From contig CAYTZN010000015.1 of the NCBI GenBank assembly GCA_964442495.1, forward strand, positions 1-56,270: a stretch of 56,270 nt of DNA, given 5' to 3'. Below the pieces are notes generated by a model. The model was given only the letters and a program-made list of their open reading frames with translations, searched no databases and was not told the origin of the DNA. The DNA is from CAYTZN01 sp964442495. GTDB lineage: Bacteria; Pseudomonadota; Gammaproteobacteria; Legionellales; Legionellaceae. This document shows, piece after piece, positions 46,508-54,928 of the stretch. The position numbers were made by a program, and so were the translations under genes. Each line of letters opens with the position of its first letter. Within the stretch, counting starts at the first letter, position 1.

Positions 46508-47125
46508 CTATCGTTTAGCCGATGGTGAGGCGCTTCGAGGATGACGAAAGCTATCTCGAGGGGCTTCGGAGGGGTAACCGTATCCCTTAGCCGCCAGGCC
46601 CTGCACCACACGTAAGTAATGCTCCCCCCAAGGGCCTGGATCAAAATTAGTGACCACGACGTTGTAACCTAAATTAATAATGACTTCAAAGGCTTTACGT
46701 TGGGCCAATTCGTGGCCACCAAAAGCAACTTGCACTTCCACATCAGTACCAATGCCACCCGACTTTAAACGCTCGACCAAAATATAAATCATTTTTTCAA
46801 TGGTAAAATAAAGCTTGCACATCGACATTCCTGCCGAATACATCTCCTCCCCTTTTGAGGTAGAAAGCTTGTACCCATGATCATGAATGGGGTATACGAA
46901 CTCTTTTTCACCATTTGGCAAGGGTTCAGCTGGAAGGAGTAGGGGTGGAAAGACGATATCAATGGTAGGACTAATAATAAACAAATGAAAATCAGCCCAA
47001 TGCCACCATAGTTGATAGACTTTCTCGACCAATAAGACTGGATTTTCCGTTAATATATGTTGACGCTGCTCATTCATCAGTTGTTCAAAATTTTCCTCAG
47101 GATTGCCCACTTTACCCACCATCAC
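46508..47125 (-). CDS. Conserved-looking soluble protein of unknown function
   Basis: The 205 residues show no signal peptide or membrane segment. The first 60 residues are helical with several Trp (LWWHWADFHLFI). A Pro-rich stretch follows (VFPPLLLPAEPLP), then an alpha/beta region ending in LGYNVVVTNFDPGPWGEHYLRVVQGLAAKGYGYP. The tail (SFRHPRSASPSAKR) is basic and Ser-rich. I do not recognise the family. It stands alone upstream of sdhC on the same strand and is divergent from the ADP-ribosyltransferase-like gene. Confidence 0.7.
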   Translation of the reverse strand: MMVGKVGNPEENFEQLMNEQRQHILTENPVLLVEKVYQLWWHWADFHLFIISPTIDIVFPPLLLPAEPLPNGEKEFVYPIHDHGYKLSTSKGEEMYSAGMSMCKLYFTIEKMIYILVERLKSGGIGTDVEVQVAFGGHELAQRKAFEVIINLGYNVVVTNFDPGPWGEHYLRVVQGLAAKGYGYPSEAPRDSFRHPRSASPSAKR

Positions 47126-47315
47126 ACTTCACTCAAGGATTTACGCTAACAACAATCTTAGCCCAAATTCTTTTCTGAAGCACGATTAACTTTATACCCT
47201 ATTCCGTCCATGAAAACTTTACACGGTTAACAAAAAATAAAGACATCGATCCGGTTTAATAAAGAACTTAAAGATAAAAATACAAACAAAAATAGCGTAT
47301 TTTACACAAAAAGAC

Positions 47316-47321
47316 TATACT
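47316..47321 (+). promoter_or_regulatory. Possible -10 box of the ADP-ribosyltransferase-like gene
   Basis: TATACT lies 28 nt before the ATG at 47349; no good -35 hexamer is seen 17 bp upstream, which suggests an activator-dependent promoter. The upstream 150 bp are AT-rich. Confidence 0.35.
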
Positions 47322-47348
47322 GTAAATGACTAGATAGGAGTGAACGTC

Positions 47349-48155
47349 ATGCCATTGTACTTTCGTTCAGACACACGGCCACCTGACATCATCTTTTATG
47401 AAGGATTTAACCCTTGGGAAAATTACGGGGATGATTGGTGGGTTGAAGCACTTAAACTTAGTGGGTACCAAAACACCCGGGGAATAAATAATAAATCTAT
47501 TGATGCAAATTTGGAAGCCGCGATTTGTCTTACCACCAAATTTGAAAGTGCCCCTATTTTTCCAATTGCCAAAGCTGAAGATTTTACCTATGTCTATATT
47601 CTGGCACTTCCTGAGGCTATAAAAGCTTGTTATGCCTCTGAAAGGGGTGATATTGAGCTTGTCTCTGCAGACAAAATGCCAAAAAAAACCACGGACATGG
47701 TCATTGATCTACATAGTCTACAGGTAACTCAAACAGCCAATATTGTTACTTTTTTTAAACCCCATGCCGAAAAAGACGAACCTCTAGCCGCTTATGCTGG
47801 TTGGCCCTTATATGCTTACGAAGCGATTGCCCACCATGTATCTCCTCAAAATATTATTGGCGCTATCCGGATACATAGACATGCTATCGACCCTACACAA
47901 CAATTAAAAATTACTTCCCCAGCAATATCTCCTGCAGAAAAATCATCCCTAGATAGAACATTTAACCTCGACGGGGATTTGGTTGATAACCCTCTATTTT
48001 GTTTAGCACAACATATCCCTACAACTTCAGGAATTATATCCCTGGATTATAGTACTGAGGTAAAAGACAGTTACGTCCTTGTAGAAGAACTAAAGGCACA
48101 GGACTTATTAAGAACACCGAACATTTATTTTGGACTAGGCGGAAAAACGTTTTAA
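47349..48155 (+). CDS. Pertussis-toxin-S1-like mono-ADP-ribosyltransferase (putative secreted effector)
   Basis: The 268 residues start at ATG 47349, with AGGAG 8 nt upstream. The N-terminus LYFRSDTRPPDIIFYEGFNPW matches PtxA (YRYDSRPPEDVFQNGFTAWG) and places the NAD-binding Arg at residue 6. AAICLTTKFESAPIF (57-71) fits the STS strand. GWPLYAYEAIAHHVSPQNII (151-170) aligns with PtxA TYQSEYLAHRRIPPENI, putting the catalytic Glu at 158, although the Gln two residues before it in PtxA is Ala here. There is no signal peptide and no B-subunit genes, so delivery by a type IV system into a host is inferred. The last 21 bp overlap the convergent feoC. Confidence 0.8.
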   Translation: MPLYFRSDTRPPDIIFYEGFNPWENYGDDWWVEALKLSGYQNTRGINNKSIDANLEAAICLTTKFESAPIFPIAKAEDFTYVYILALPEAIKACYASERGDIELVSADKMPKKTTDMVIDLHSLQVTQTANIVTFFKPHAEKDEPLAAYAGWPLYAYEAIAHHVSPQNIIGAIRIHRHAIDPTQQLKITSPAISPAEKSSLDRTFNLDGDLVDNPLFCLAQHIPTTSGIISLDYSTEVKDSYVLVEELKAQDLLRTPNIYFGLGGKTF

Positions 48156-48374
48156 TGACGTGCAAAATTCGTAAAATACAGGCGCGCTGGTGTTACAGCC
48201 AAAGCAGCTACTTTTACACGTCGTTTGTTTCTGGCATTGACGAATAACCCCTTTGTTTACCCATAGGTTCAACATGGGCAGCAAGGCTTCTTCATCAATG
48301 TGAAATTCTCTTGTTAACTGTTGTGTGCTCACCACTTGCTCTCGCTGGATGAAATCACGAATGTTGAGCAGCAT
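48135..48374 (-). CDS. feoC: FeoC-like transcriptional/assembly regulator
   Basis: The 79 residues form a small winged helix (LLNIRDFIQREQVVSTQQLTREFHI, then PMLNLWVNKGVIRQ). A Cys cluster follows, CKSSCFGC, as in FeoC proteins that may bind an Fe-S cluster. It overlaps the end of feoB by 20 bp and, at its 3' end, the convergent ADP-ribosyltransferase-like gene by 21 bp. Confidence 0.85.
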   Translation of the reverse strand: MLLNIRDFIQREQVVSTQQLTREFHIDEEALLPMLNLWVNKGVIRQCQKQTTCKSSCFGCNTSAPVFYEFCTSLKRFSA

Positions 48375-50616
48375 GACGCCCTCCAGAGGTAAGCATGAAT
48401 CTTCGAAGGAAAACCACCGCCATTGCAGTGATAAATGTTATTCCAATCACCCAGCCTAACGATTGACCAACATGCAAGGTCATCGTTCCAAGCTGATAAA
48501 ACTCTACTGCTATTGCATAAGCCACCAACAATGACCAAACAATGGAAAACCACATTAATGTCCGACTAGCCTCTTGTTTTATTGCAGCCATGGTCGATAC
48601 GCAGGGAATATAAAGAAGAACAAAGAGGAGATAGGCATAAGCACCCACCTGGCCATCAAAACGCTGGTACATTACACCATACACCGACGAAGACATTTGC
48701 TTCTCAGCCACACCCACAAAAGGACTCATGAAGCCTTGAAACAATTGAACAAGATTATCCAAAATCGAGGATACCGCCTGATGAAGCAAGCTCAACAGAT
48801 CAAAGCTTGTCGTGGTTGCCTGAATCACGTGCCCCATTTCAGCATAAAGCGTGTTCAAGGAACCCACCACCACTTCCTTGGCCAACATTCCTGACAATAA
48901 CCCAACGGTCGCAGGCCAGTTATCCTGATGAATACCCATGGGGGCAAAAAGCGGGGTTATCCACTGAGCAAGCAAGGATAGAACCGACTCACTACTTGCA
49001 TCACCCGCACTAACACCCCCGTGGATGGTTAATGCATTTAACCCACCTAAAATCACACATACTGGAACAATCAACTTTCCTGCACGCCAGATAAAAAAAC
49101 GTAATCGTAATGACGTGTCTTTAAACAAGCGCCGCAAAGAGGGCCGGTGGTACGCCGGTAATTCAAGAATAAGCGGCGATGCCTGGCCACGTAACAAAGT
49201 TTTTCTTAATAAAAAACCCGTCAGTACTGCCATCAAAATCCCTATGATATAAAGTGAAAAGACAATATTTTGCCCACTCACAGGGAAAAAGGCCGCCACA
49301 AAAACAGCGTAAATGGCCAAACGCGCACTACAAGACATAAAGGGGCTCATTAAAACAGTCAATAACCTGTCTTGCTCAGAATCCAACGTGCGCGCCGCCA
49401 TGATGGCAGGGACATTGCAACCAAACCCCACAATCATCGGCACAAACGACTTGCCAGGCAAGCCTAAGACACGCATGGCCTTGTCCACCACAAAGGCAGC
49501 TCTTGCCATATAGCCAGAGGCTTCTAATAAAGATAAAAAGAAAAACATAGACGCAATCACCGGGATAAACGTTAAGGTGGTGTTTAACCCTTTACCCACA
49601 CCATTAGAGAGAATTGCAATCAGCCAAGCCGGCGTCGACATCTGCTGCAACAACCACGCACTCCCCTTTACAAATAAAGCGTCAGTACTGATGTCAAAGA
49701 AATCCTGAAAGGCTCTCCCGATACTAATGGAGAAGAAGAACATCAAATACATCATCGCAAAAAAAATAGGCAAGGCCCAAAATCGATGCAACACAATGCG
49801 ATCTAGCTTGGCAGTTAAATGCTCACTTGCATCCGTTTGCTTTTTTTGTATTTTTTCAGCAATGTTATGAACCGCTTGATAACGGGCATCGGCCATCCAT
49901 ACATCCATATCAACCAAAGATGACTTGTCCAACAATGCAGCCGCCCCTTTATGCTCAGCTAATAATAATGTATCCCCTTCCAAAACACGGCGAGAAAAAT
50001 ATGGTATAAACGGTGGGTTATCACCAAGAGAACAAAGCTGCTCTTCTATGGCACTCAATACGTCACAAACCGAGGTAGATAATGATAAATGGAGCGGCAC
50101 CGAGGCCAATGGTTTGTCTAAAATGGCTTGCTCTAAATCTGCTAGACCCACTTGATGATGTGCTTGTAATGGCACAACAGGACAGGCGAGCTCCGCTGAT
50201 AATGCAGCTATATCAATATTAATACCGCGAAGGGCTGCAATATCAATCATATTCAGAGCAACAATTAAAGGTTTGCCCAACTCCAATAACTGGCTGGTCA
50301 AGTACAAGTGCCGCTCTAAATGGCACGCGTCTATTACATTGATAAGAATATCTGCATTACCATGCGCAACAGCTAGGGCTGTTATTTGTTCATCCACTGG
50401 CGCCCCTTGCTCAGAGGAGTTCAGGGAATACACCCCCGGCAAGTCTGTAATACTCATCGCTTGAGAGCCCAAAGTGATTAAACCGGTTTTTTTCTCAACC
50501 GTAACCCCAGGCCAATTGCCCACACGCTGATTATCGCCCGTTAGCGCATTAAATAATGTTGTTTTTCCACAATTAGGATTTCCCACCAACAGGATATGGG
50601 TCATACACGCTCCCAC
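48355..50616 (-). CDS. feoB: Ferrous iron transporter FeoB
   Basis: This inner-membrane Fe(II) permease has an N-terminal GTPase and 753 residues. G1 is GNPNCGKTT, G3 DLPGVYSL and G4 NMID, followed by a helical spacer and about nine membrane segments from residue 280. GFGCNVPAIMAARTL is the Gate/Cys motif of the core. It overlaps feoA by 16 bp. Confidence 0.97.
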   Translation of the reverse strand: MGACMTHILLVGNPNCGKTTLFNALTGDNQRVGNWPGVTVEKKTGLITLGSQAMSITDLPGVYSLNSSEQGAPVDEQITALAVAHGNADILINVIDACHLERHLYLTSQLLELGKPLIVALNMIDIAALRGINIDIAALSAELACPVVPLQAHHQVGLADLEQAILDKPLASVPLHLSLSTSVCDVLSAIEEQLCSLGDNPPFIPYFSRRVLEGDTLLLAEHKGAAALLDKSSLVDMDVWMADARYQAVHNIAEKIQKKQTDASEHLTAKLDRIVLHRFWALPIFFAMMYLMFFFSISIGRAFQDFFDISTDALFVKGSAWLLQQMSTPAWLIAILSNGVGKGLNTTLTFIPVIASMFFFLSLLEASGYMARAAFVVDKAMRVLGLPGKSFVPMIVGFGCNVPAIMAARTLDSEQDRLLTVLMSPFMSCSARLAIYAVFVAAFFPVSGQNIVFSLYIIGILMAVLTGFLLRKTLLRGQASPLILELPAYHRPSLRRLFKDTSLRLRFFIWRAGKLIVPVCVILGGLNALTIHGGVSAGDASSESVLSLLAQWITPLFAPMGIHQDNWPATVGLLSGMLAKEVVVGSLNTLYAEMGHVIQATTTSFDLLSLLHQAVSSILDNLVQLFQGFMSPFVGVAEKQMSSSVYGVMYQRFDGQVGAYAYLLFVLLYIPCVSTMAAIKQEASRTLMWFSIVWSLLVAYAIAVEFYQLGTMTLHVGQSLGWVIGITFITAMAVVFLRRFMLTSGGRHAAQHS

Positions 50617-50831
50617 TGCAAATAACGTGCCTCTTCTTTACGCAACGTAATGGACGTGCCACGCACCTCCATTTGGACCGGACAACCTAACGGTGCAACG
50701 CGAACCACACAAAGCTCCACACCACGCGTTACCCCTAAGGATAAAAGCTTGCGCCGATACAAAATATCCGTCTGGCCAAAATCAACTAAACGTAACTTAT
50801 CACCTTGGACCACGTCTGCGATGTTTATCAT
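50601..50831 (-). CDS. feoA: Ferrous iron transport protein FeoA
   Basis: This SH3-like cytoplasmic partner of FeoB has 76 residues from ATG 50831. The frame extends 14 codons further but that part overlies the leader. GDKLRLVDFG, RRKLLSLGVTRGVELCVVRVAPLGCPV and GTSITLRKEEA are typical. It is the first gene of feoABC, downstream of a Fur box. Confidence 0.93.
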   Translation of the reverse strand: MINIADVVQGDKLRLVDFGQTDILYRRKLLSLGVTRGVELCVVRVAPLGCPVQMEVRGTSITLRKEEARYLQWERV

Positions 50832-50875
50832 TGCGTAATGAAACGGTAAGAATAAAGAACCAGTATAACACAAAT

Positions 50876-50894
50876 GATATCGATAATCATTCTC
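50876..50894 (-). promoter_or_regulatory. Fur box of the feoABC operon
   Basis: GATATCGATAATCATTCTC matches the 19-bp Fur consensus GATAATGATAATCATTATC at 16 positions by eye. It lies 45-63 nt upstream of the feoA start. Iron-dependent repression of feoABC is expected from the consensus. Confidence 0.8.
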
Positions 50895-51011
50895 AACTTA
50901 GCGAATAAATGCCCATTGATGCGCGCGCATTCGTAATTTCTATTACTTTATGCGCATAAGTTGATCTTACATGTTTAGATAGTTTGGCAGAAAAATCTGC
51001 TCAAATGCTTG

Positions 51012-52115
51012 TCATGATGTCGGATTTTCTTGAGACAATGACTGTAGCTGCCGGCGATGATGGCGTCTCAAATAGTCTTCGGATTGCATCTCCTCTAATC
51101 GACTTAAAGTACGCTTAAACTCCTTTAGCATGGCTCCTTGTTGATAAAGTTCCAGTAAAGGCACAGCAGCTGACACCACTAAGCGAATGCCTTGGTCATA
51201 CATCACATCCACAAAATGAATTAGTAAAATGACCCGGGACATTTCATTGTTTGTGAGCTTAGGAATGCCACTGACAAATACTGACTCAAAACGAGCCGCA
51301 ATTTCCAAGTAATCCAATTGACTGCGCGGTAAATTACAAATGACATCAAAGCAAAACCACACGACATTTTCACTGCACTTTACCGTTGGTATGAATCGAT
51401 GTTGAACGCTAATATCGCTTTTATCAAATACCTCGCCTCGGGCAATTTCAGAAAATTGCTGGGTTAAAGTCTCTTCGGCCACGTTATTCAATGGATAAAG
51501 GTAAGCCTCCTGTAAAGGCATGCGCCCTGTTCGATAATCACAGTGCTTAGTCAACGCCCAGACCTGACAATGTTGCTTAATCAACTGAATAGCAGGTAAA
51601 AATCGGTCACGTTGCACGCCATTTAAATAAAGATCATCCGGAGGTGTGTTTGAGGTGGCAACCAAAACCACCCCATGCGATAAAATCGCTTGCAACAGCT
51701 CGGCAAGAATCATTGCATCGGCCACGTCATGAACTAAAAATTCATCAAAACAAAGTAACCGCGTGGTTTTCGCAAGTTCCGCCGCAATTCGCCTTAAGGG
51801 GTCTTTTTGCCCTTGTAAATGACGCAATTGTGCATCAACTTGTTGCATAAAATGATGAAAATGAAACCGCGATTTACGGGGCTCATCGACATACTCATAA
51901 AATAAGTCGACCAAATAGGTTTTACCAACTCCTACAGGTCCATACAGATACAAGCCATTTACTGACGATTTACGTCGCCACAAACACCATCGTGGACGGC
52001 TCGCCGCCAAATCATCAGCCACCCGCTGTAAATGTAAAATCACCTCACGTTGCAAAGGATCATTCTGAATATCAGCACGAAGTACGGCATCCTCGTATTG
52101 AGCAATCAACGTCAT
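51012..52115 (-). CDS. zapE: AFG1/ZapE-type ATPase
   Basis: This AAA+ family ATPase, called ZapE in E. coli, modulates FtsZ rings and is linked to respiratory-chain quality control. It has 367 residues. The Walker A is LYGPVGVGKTYL and the Walker B LLCFDEFLVHDVADAMIL. SNTPPDDLYLNGVQRDRFLPAI is the sensor region typical of the family. It overlaps the upstream hydrolase gene by 4 nt. Confidence 0.93.
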   Translation of the reverse strand: MTLIAQYEDAVLRADIQNDPLQREVILHLQRVADDLAASRPRWCLWRRKSSVNGLYLYGPVGVGKTYLVDLFYEYVDEPRKSRFHFHHFMQQVDAQLRHLQGQKDPLRRIAAELAKTTRLLCFDEFLVHDVADAMILAELLQAILSHGVVLVATSNTPPDDLYLNGVQRDRFLPAIQLIKQHCQVWALTKHCDYRTGRMPLQEAYLYPLNNVAEETLTQQFSEIARGEVFDKSDISVQHRFIPTVKCSENVVWFCFDVICNLPRSQLDYLEIAARFESVFVSGIPKLTNNEMSRVILLIHFVDVMYDQGIRLVVSAAVPLLELYQQGAMLKEFKRTLSRLEEMQSEDYLRRHHRRQLQSLSQENPTS

Positions 52116-52786
52116 ACTAGCACCACATGTTGACGGATAACGTCCATAAGCTGTGATTTGAGATCTATTAATTTTCCATGGAAAAAATGCCCCGTTTCAG
52201 GAAACCGTAAAAGGGGAAGTGGTGAAGAAAAATTCTCTACAAAATCCAACACCACAGGGAATGGCACAACTTCATCCTCCTCCCCTTGGATGACAACCCA
52301 AGGCGTTGGATCTTTAGAAAATTCTTTATAATCATAATGATGTACAGGTGGTGCCACGGTAATCAACAAGGCATGAGAAACCTGAGCGGCTGTTCGATAC
52401 GCCACATAAGAGCCAAACGAGAACCCAGCAAACATGAGCGCTGTATCTGGCAGATGTTCTTGACAAAGACGCGCTAAAAGCAACATATCTTCGCTTTCCC
52501 CTATCCCTTCATCATACTTACCCTGAGACGCCCCTACTCCGCGAAAATTAAACCGCAAACTTGCAATACCCAGTTCTTTAAATGCACGCGCCAAGGTGGT
52601 CACCACCTTGTTGTTCATGGTCCCCCCTTGCAATGAATGTGGGTGGCCAAGAATAGCGACATATTTATGTTGCGGGTCTACAGGTACCATCAATTGTGCC
52701 TCTACTTGACCGACTTGCCCAGATAATAGAAGCGCATGATCGCCTGGAGTCGTTAATTTTTCCGTGATAAACATTATTTTGATCAT
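52112..52786 (-). CDS. Alpha/beta hydrolase
   Basis: The 224 residues carry the nucleophile elbow FAGFSFGSYVAYR (Gly-Phe-Ser-Phe-Gly, residues about 108-112). The oxyanion and early motif is LGHPHSLQGGTMNNKVV, and RFNFRGVGASQG is typical of the YfhR/DUF-type serine hydrolases. An acidic residue in VIQGEEDEVVPF and a His in FPETGHFFHG complete the triad. The substrate is unknown. It is co-transcribed with zapE; M5 (52774) is an alternative start. Confidence 0.85.
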   Translation of the reverse strand: MIKIMFITEKLTTPGDHALLLSGQVGQVEAQLMVPVDPQHKYVAILGHPHSLQGGTMNNKVVTTLARAFKELGIASLRFNFRGVGASQGKYDEGIGESEDMLLLARLCQEHLPDTALMFAGFSFGSYVAYRTAAQVSHALLITVAPPVHHYDYKEFSKDPTPWVVIQGEEDEVVPFPVVLDFVENFSSPLPLLRFPETGHFFHGKLIDLKSQLMDVIRQHVVLV

Positions 52787-52840
52787 TCAATAAAAAGTTA
52801 AGAAATTATACTCGGAGAAGGCGCACCAGGATACTCATGC

Positions 52841-52933
52841 TGGGGTCTGTTGACAATTTAATCTACAGAACCTACGTACCCGCGGTACGTAGGTACCTTA
52901 GGAACTTTAAAAGTGAATTGCCAACAAAACCTA
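52841..52933 (-). repeat. TA-ended miniature inverted-repeat element, opposite orientation (copy 5)
   Basis: It runs from TGGGGTCTGTTGACAATTT through hairpin CCTACGTACC / GGTACGTAGG to AATTGCCAACAAAACCTA. The segment CTTAGGAACTTTAAAAG is the complement of the GGTTTTAAATATCCTAAAG body of the other copies, so this one is inverted. About 93 bp. Confidence 0.8.
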
Positions 52934-53200
52934 GGGCACTTGCATTTTAATATTTGTCAATTATCATTGGCACCTGCATCAGAGCCTGAACATGATTGGT
53001 TATTAATCCAAGGCAACCGCATCTAAACACACATTAAGCAACGTGCCTGCGTTCCGAGCTTTATGCACTGCACCGACTCAACTGAGCGGTGACACGTATA
53101 GACCACATCATATTTAATTTTGGAGGACTTGATCCATGAGACAGGTACCTGATTCACCTTTACACACATTACGTTCACTCCCTTTTAGGGAGACGCTTCG
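52934..53200. other. Leader region of panB with a 22-bp repeat
   Basis: No gene is seen. GCCTGCGTTCCGAGCTTTATGC (53045-53066) recurs near the window end (56144-56165) with two mismatches. The AGGGAG at about 53187-53192 is the ribosome site of panB. Confidence 0.5.
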
Positions 53201-53989
53201 ATGAGAATCCACGATTTCAAGCTTAAAAAAGAACAGCAAACCAAAATCAGCATGCTGACCTGTTACGATTACCCCTCTGCTTGTACGATTGCAGAATCCA
53301 ACATTGATTGCGTGCTGGTCGGTGATTCTGTTGCTATGGCTGTTCATGGTCATAATAACACCATAATGGCTACCATGGAGATGATGGTTTTGCACACGGC
53401 CGCAGTTGCCCGAGGACTCTCCAAACATTTTTTAATCAGCGATCTACCATTTCTAGCCCACCGTGGTTCCATGGATACGATACTCCATAACGTTAAACAG
53501 CTCTTACAAGCTGGCGCGGAAGCGATAAAAGTGGAAGGTGCAGATGACGAAGTATGCCAAACAATATCATACTTGGTCACAGCAGGAATTCCTGTTATGG
53601 GGCATATAGGCCTCACCCCCCAATCTATCCATCAATTAGGGGGATATAAAATTCAGGGCAAAGAGCAAGAACAAGCCGCTCTTTTATTAAGGCAAGCCGC
53701 GCGCTTAGAAGCTGCTGGCTGTTTTGCGCTGGTTATTGAATGTGTGCCTCAGCATGTCGCAAAATCCATCACAGAGTCTCTGACCATTCCTACCATTGGA
53801 ATAGGTGCTGGCGTTCATACCGATGGGCAAGTACTGGTTTGGCATGACATGTTAGGCTTGCAAACAGATTTCAATCCACGTTTTATCAAACAATTTTCAG
53901 AAGGAAAAAAAGTATTGCTCGGCGCAATCAATGCCTATGCTGACCAAGTTCAACAGGCAAATTTTCCAACCACTGAACACTCGTTTTAA
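53201..53989 (+). CDS. panB: 3-Methyl-2-oxobutanoate hydroxymethyltransferase
   Basis: This is the first committed step of pantothenate synthesis. The 262 residues are standard. Motifs are KISMLTCYDYPSA, VLVGDSVAMAVHGHN, AGAEAIKVEG, GHIGLTPQSIHQLGGYKIQGK, and the C-terminal GIGAGVHTDGQVLVWHDMLGL. It precedes panC, with a strong hairpin between them. Confidence 0.97.
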   Translation: MRIHDFKLKKEQQTKISMLTCYDYPSACTIAESNIDCVLVGDSVAMAVHGHNNTIMATMEMMVLHTAAVARGLSKHFLISDLPFLAHRGSMDTILHNVKQLLQAGAEAIKVEGADDEVCQTISYLVTAGIPVMGHIGLTPQSIHQLGGYKIQGKEQEQAALLLRQAARLEAAGCFALVIECVPQHVAKSITESLTIPTIGIGAGVHTDGQVLVWHDMLGLQTDFNPRFIKQFSEGKKVLLGAINAYADQVQQANFPTTEHSF

Positions 53990-54023
53990 TGCCAAGGGAC
54001 ATCATGATGTCCCGGCACTTTTT
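53990..54023 (+). terminator. Hairpin terminator or attenuator between panB and panC
   Basis: The self-complementary GGGACATCATGATGTCCC (53996-54013) is extended by TGCC / GGCA and followed by CTTTTTC. It begins right after the panB stop and ends about 12 nt before panC, so it may terminate most transcription and lower panC expression. Confidence 0.8.
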
Positions 54024-54034
54024 CAGGATTTACC

Positions 54035-54796
54035 ATGCAAATTTTTAATTACCTCAACGAATGGTGCATATTTCGCAAAACGCTTTTACCGCAGGCCTCG
54101 CTAGGTTTTGTCCCCACCATGGGCAATTTGCACCGCGGCCATGCCTCACTTTTCTCTAAAAGTCTTCAAGAAAATGACAGGACGGTAGCGAGTATTTTTG
54201 TGAATCCCACGCAATTTAACCTAGCAGAAGACTTCACCCATTACCCACGCACCTTGGATGATGATCTGGCTTTATTAGAAGAGCTCGGAGTTGATTATTG
54301 CCTGCTCCCAAGCAATGAAGAGATATATGCAGATGATTTTCATTATCAAATACAAGAAAATAGCCGCTGCCAACTCATGGAAGGTCAACATAGGCCTGGT
54401 CATTTCAATGGGGTTTTAACCATTGTCATGAAACTTTTAAACCTCGTAAAACCTCGCCAAGCGTATTTTGGTGAAAAAGACTATCAACAATTTCAACTGA
54501 TTCGTGGCATGGCCAATGCCTTTTTCATGCCGATAGCGATTATTCCTTGTCCCACTATCCGCGAGTCTAGTGGACTTGCTTACAGCTCACGCAATAATCG
54601 TCTTACAGAAGAACAGCGTGAGATTGCAAATCAGTTTGCAACTGTTTTTCATCAAAAAAACCAATCCTGTGAAACGCTTATCTCAGCACTTCGTGCCCTA
54701 GATATAGGGGTTGAGTACCTCGAGGAACATGATAATAGACGGTTTGTTGCTGTAAAAATTGGTGCTATTCGCTTGATTGATAATTATGCGCTTTAA
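54035..54796 (+). CDS. panC: Pantothenate synthetase
   Basis: It condenses pantoate and beta-alanine with ATP. It has 253 residues. The nucleotidyltransferase motifs FVPTMGNLHRGHASLF (His-Arg-Gly-His), FVNPTQF and YFGEKDYQQFQLI, and the YSSRNNRLT lid, are all present. The C-terminal domain is slightly short but within range. Together with panB and coaD it gives part of the CoA route. Confidence 0.96.
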   Translation: MQIFNYLNEWCIFRKTLLPQASLGFVPTMGNLHRGHASLFSKSLQENDRTVASIFVNPTQFNLAEDFTHYPRTLDDDLALLEELGVDYCLLPSNEEIYADDFHYQIQENSRCQLMEGQHRPGHFNGVLTIVMKLLNLVKPRQAYFGEKDYQQFQLIRGMANAFFMPIAIIPCPTIRESSGLAYSSRNNRLTEEQREIANQFATVFHQKNQSCETLISALRALDIGVEYLEEHDNRRFVAVKIGAIRLIDNYAL

Positions 54797-54928
54797 ACAC
54801 ATTTGATCTTTTTTAACCACAGCGGCTCTTGCCCTGTGAAATTATCCATAACCCTCCTAATTATTCCATCAGGAGCCCTTATTTTGTGCTAACATGCTTT
54901 TTTTATTGTAAAAAAAGCAAGGTCTAGC

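Noticed and set aside
46372..46644. 90-residue frame on the minus strand overlapping the gene at 46508-47125
   Set aside because: It is another frame of a better-supported gene, has no ribosome site and no recognisable composition.
47301..47306. TTTACA as the -35 box of the ADP-ribosyltransferase-like gene
   Set aside because: Only 9 bp separate it from the TATACT, far below the usual 16-18 bp.
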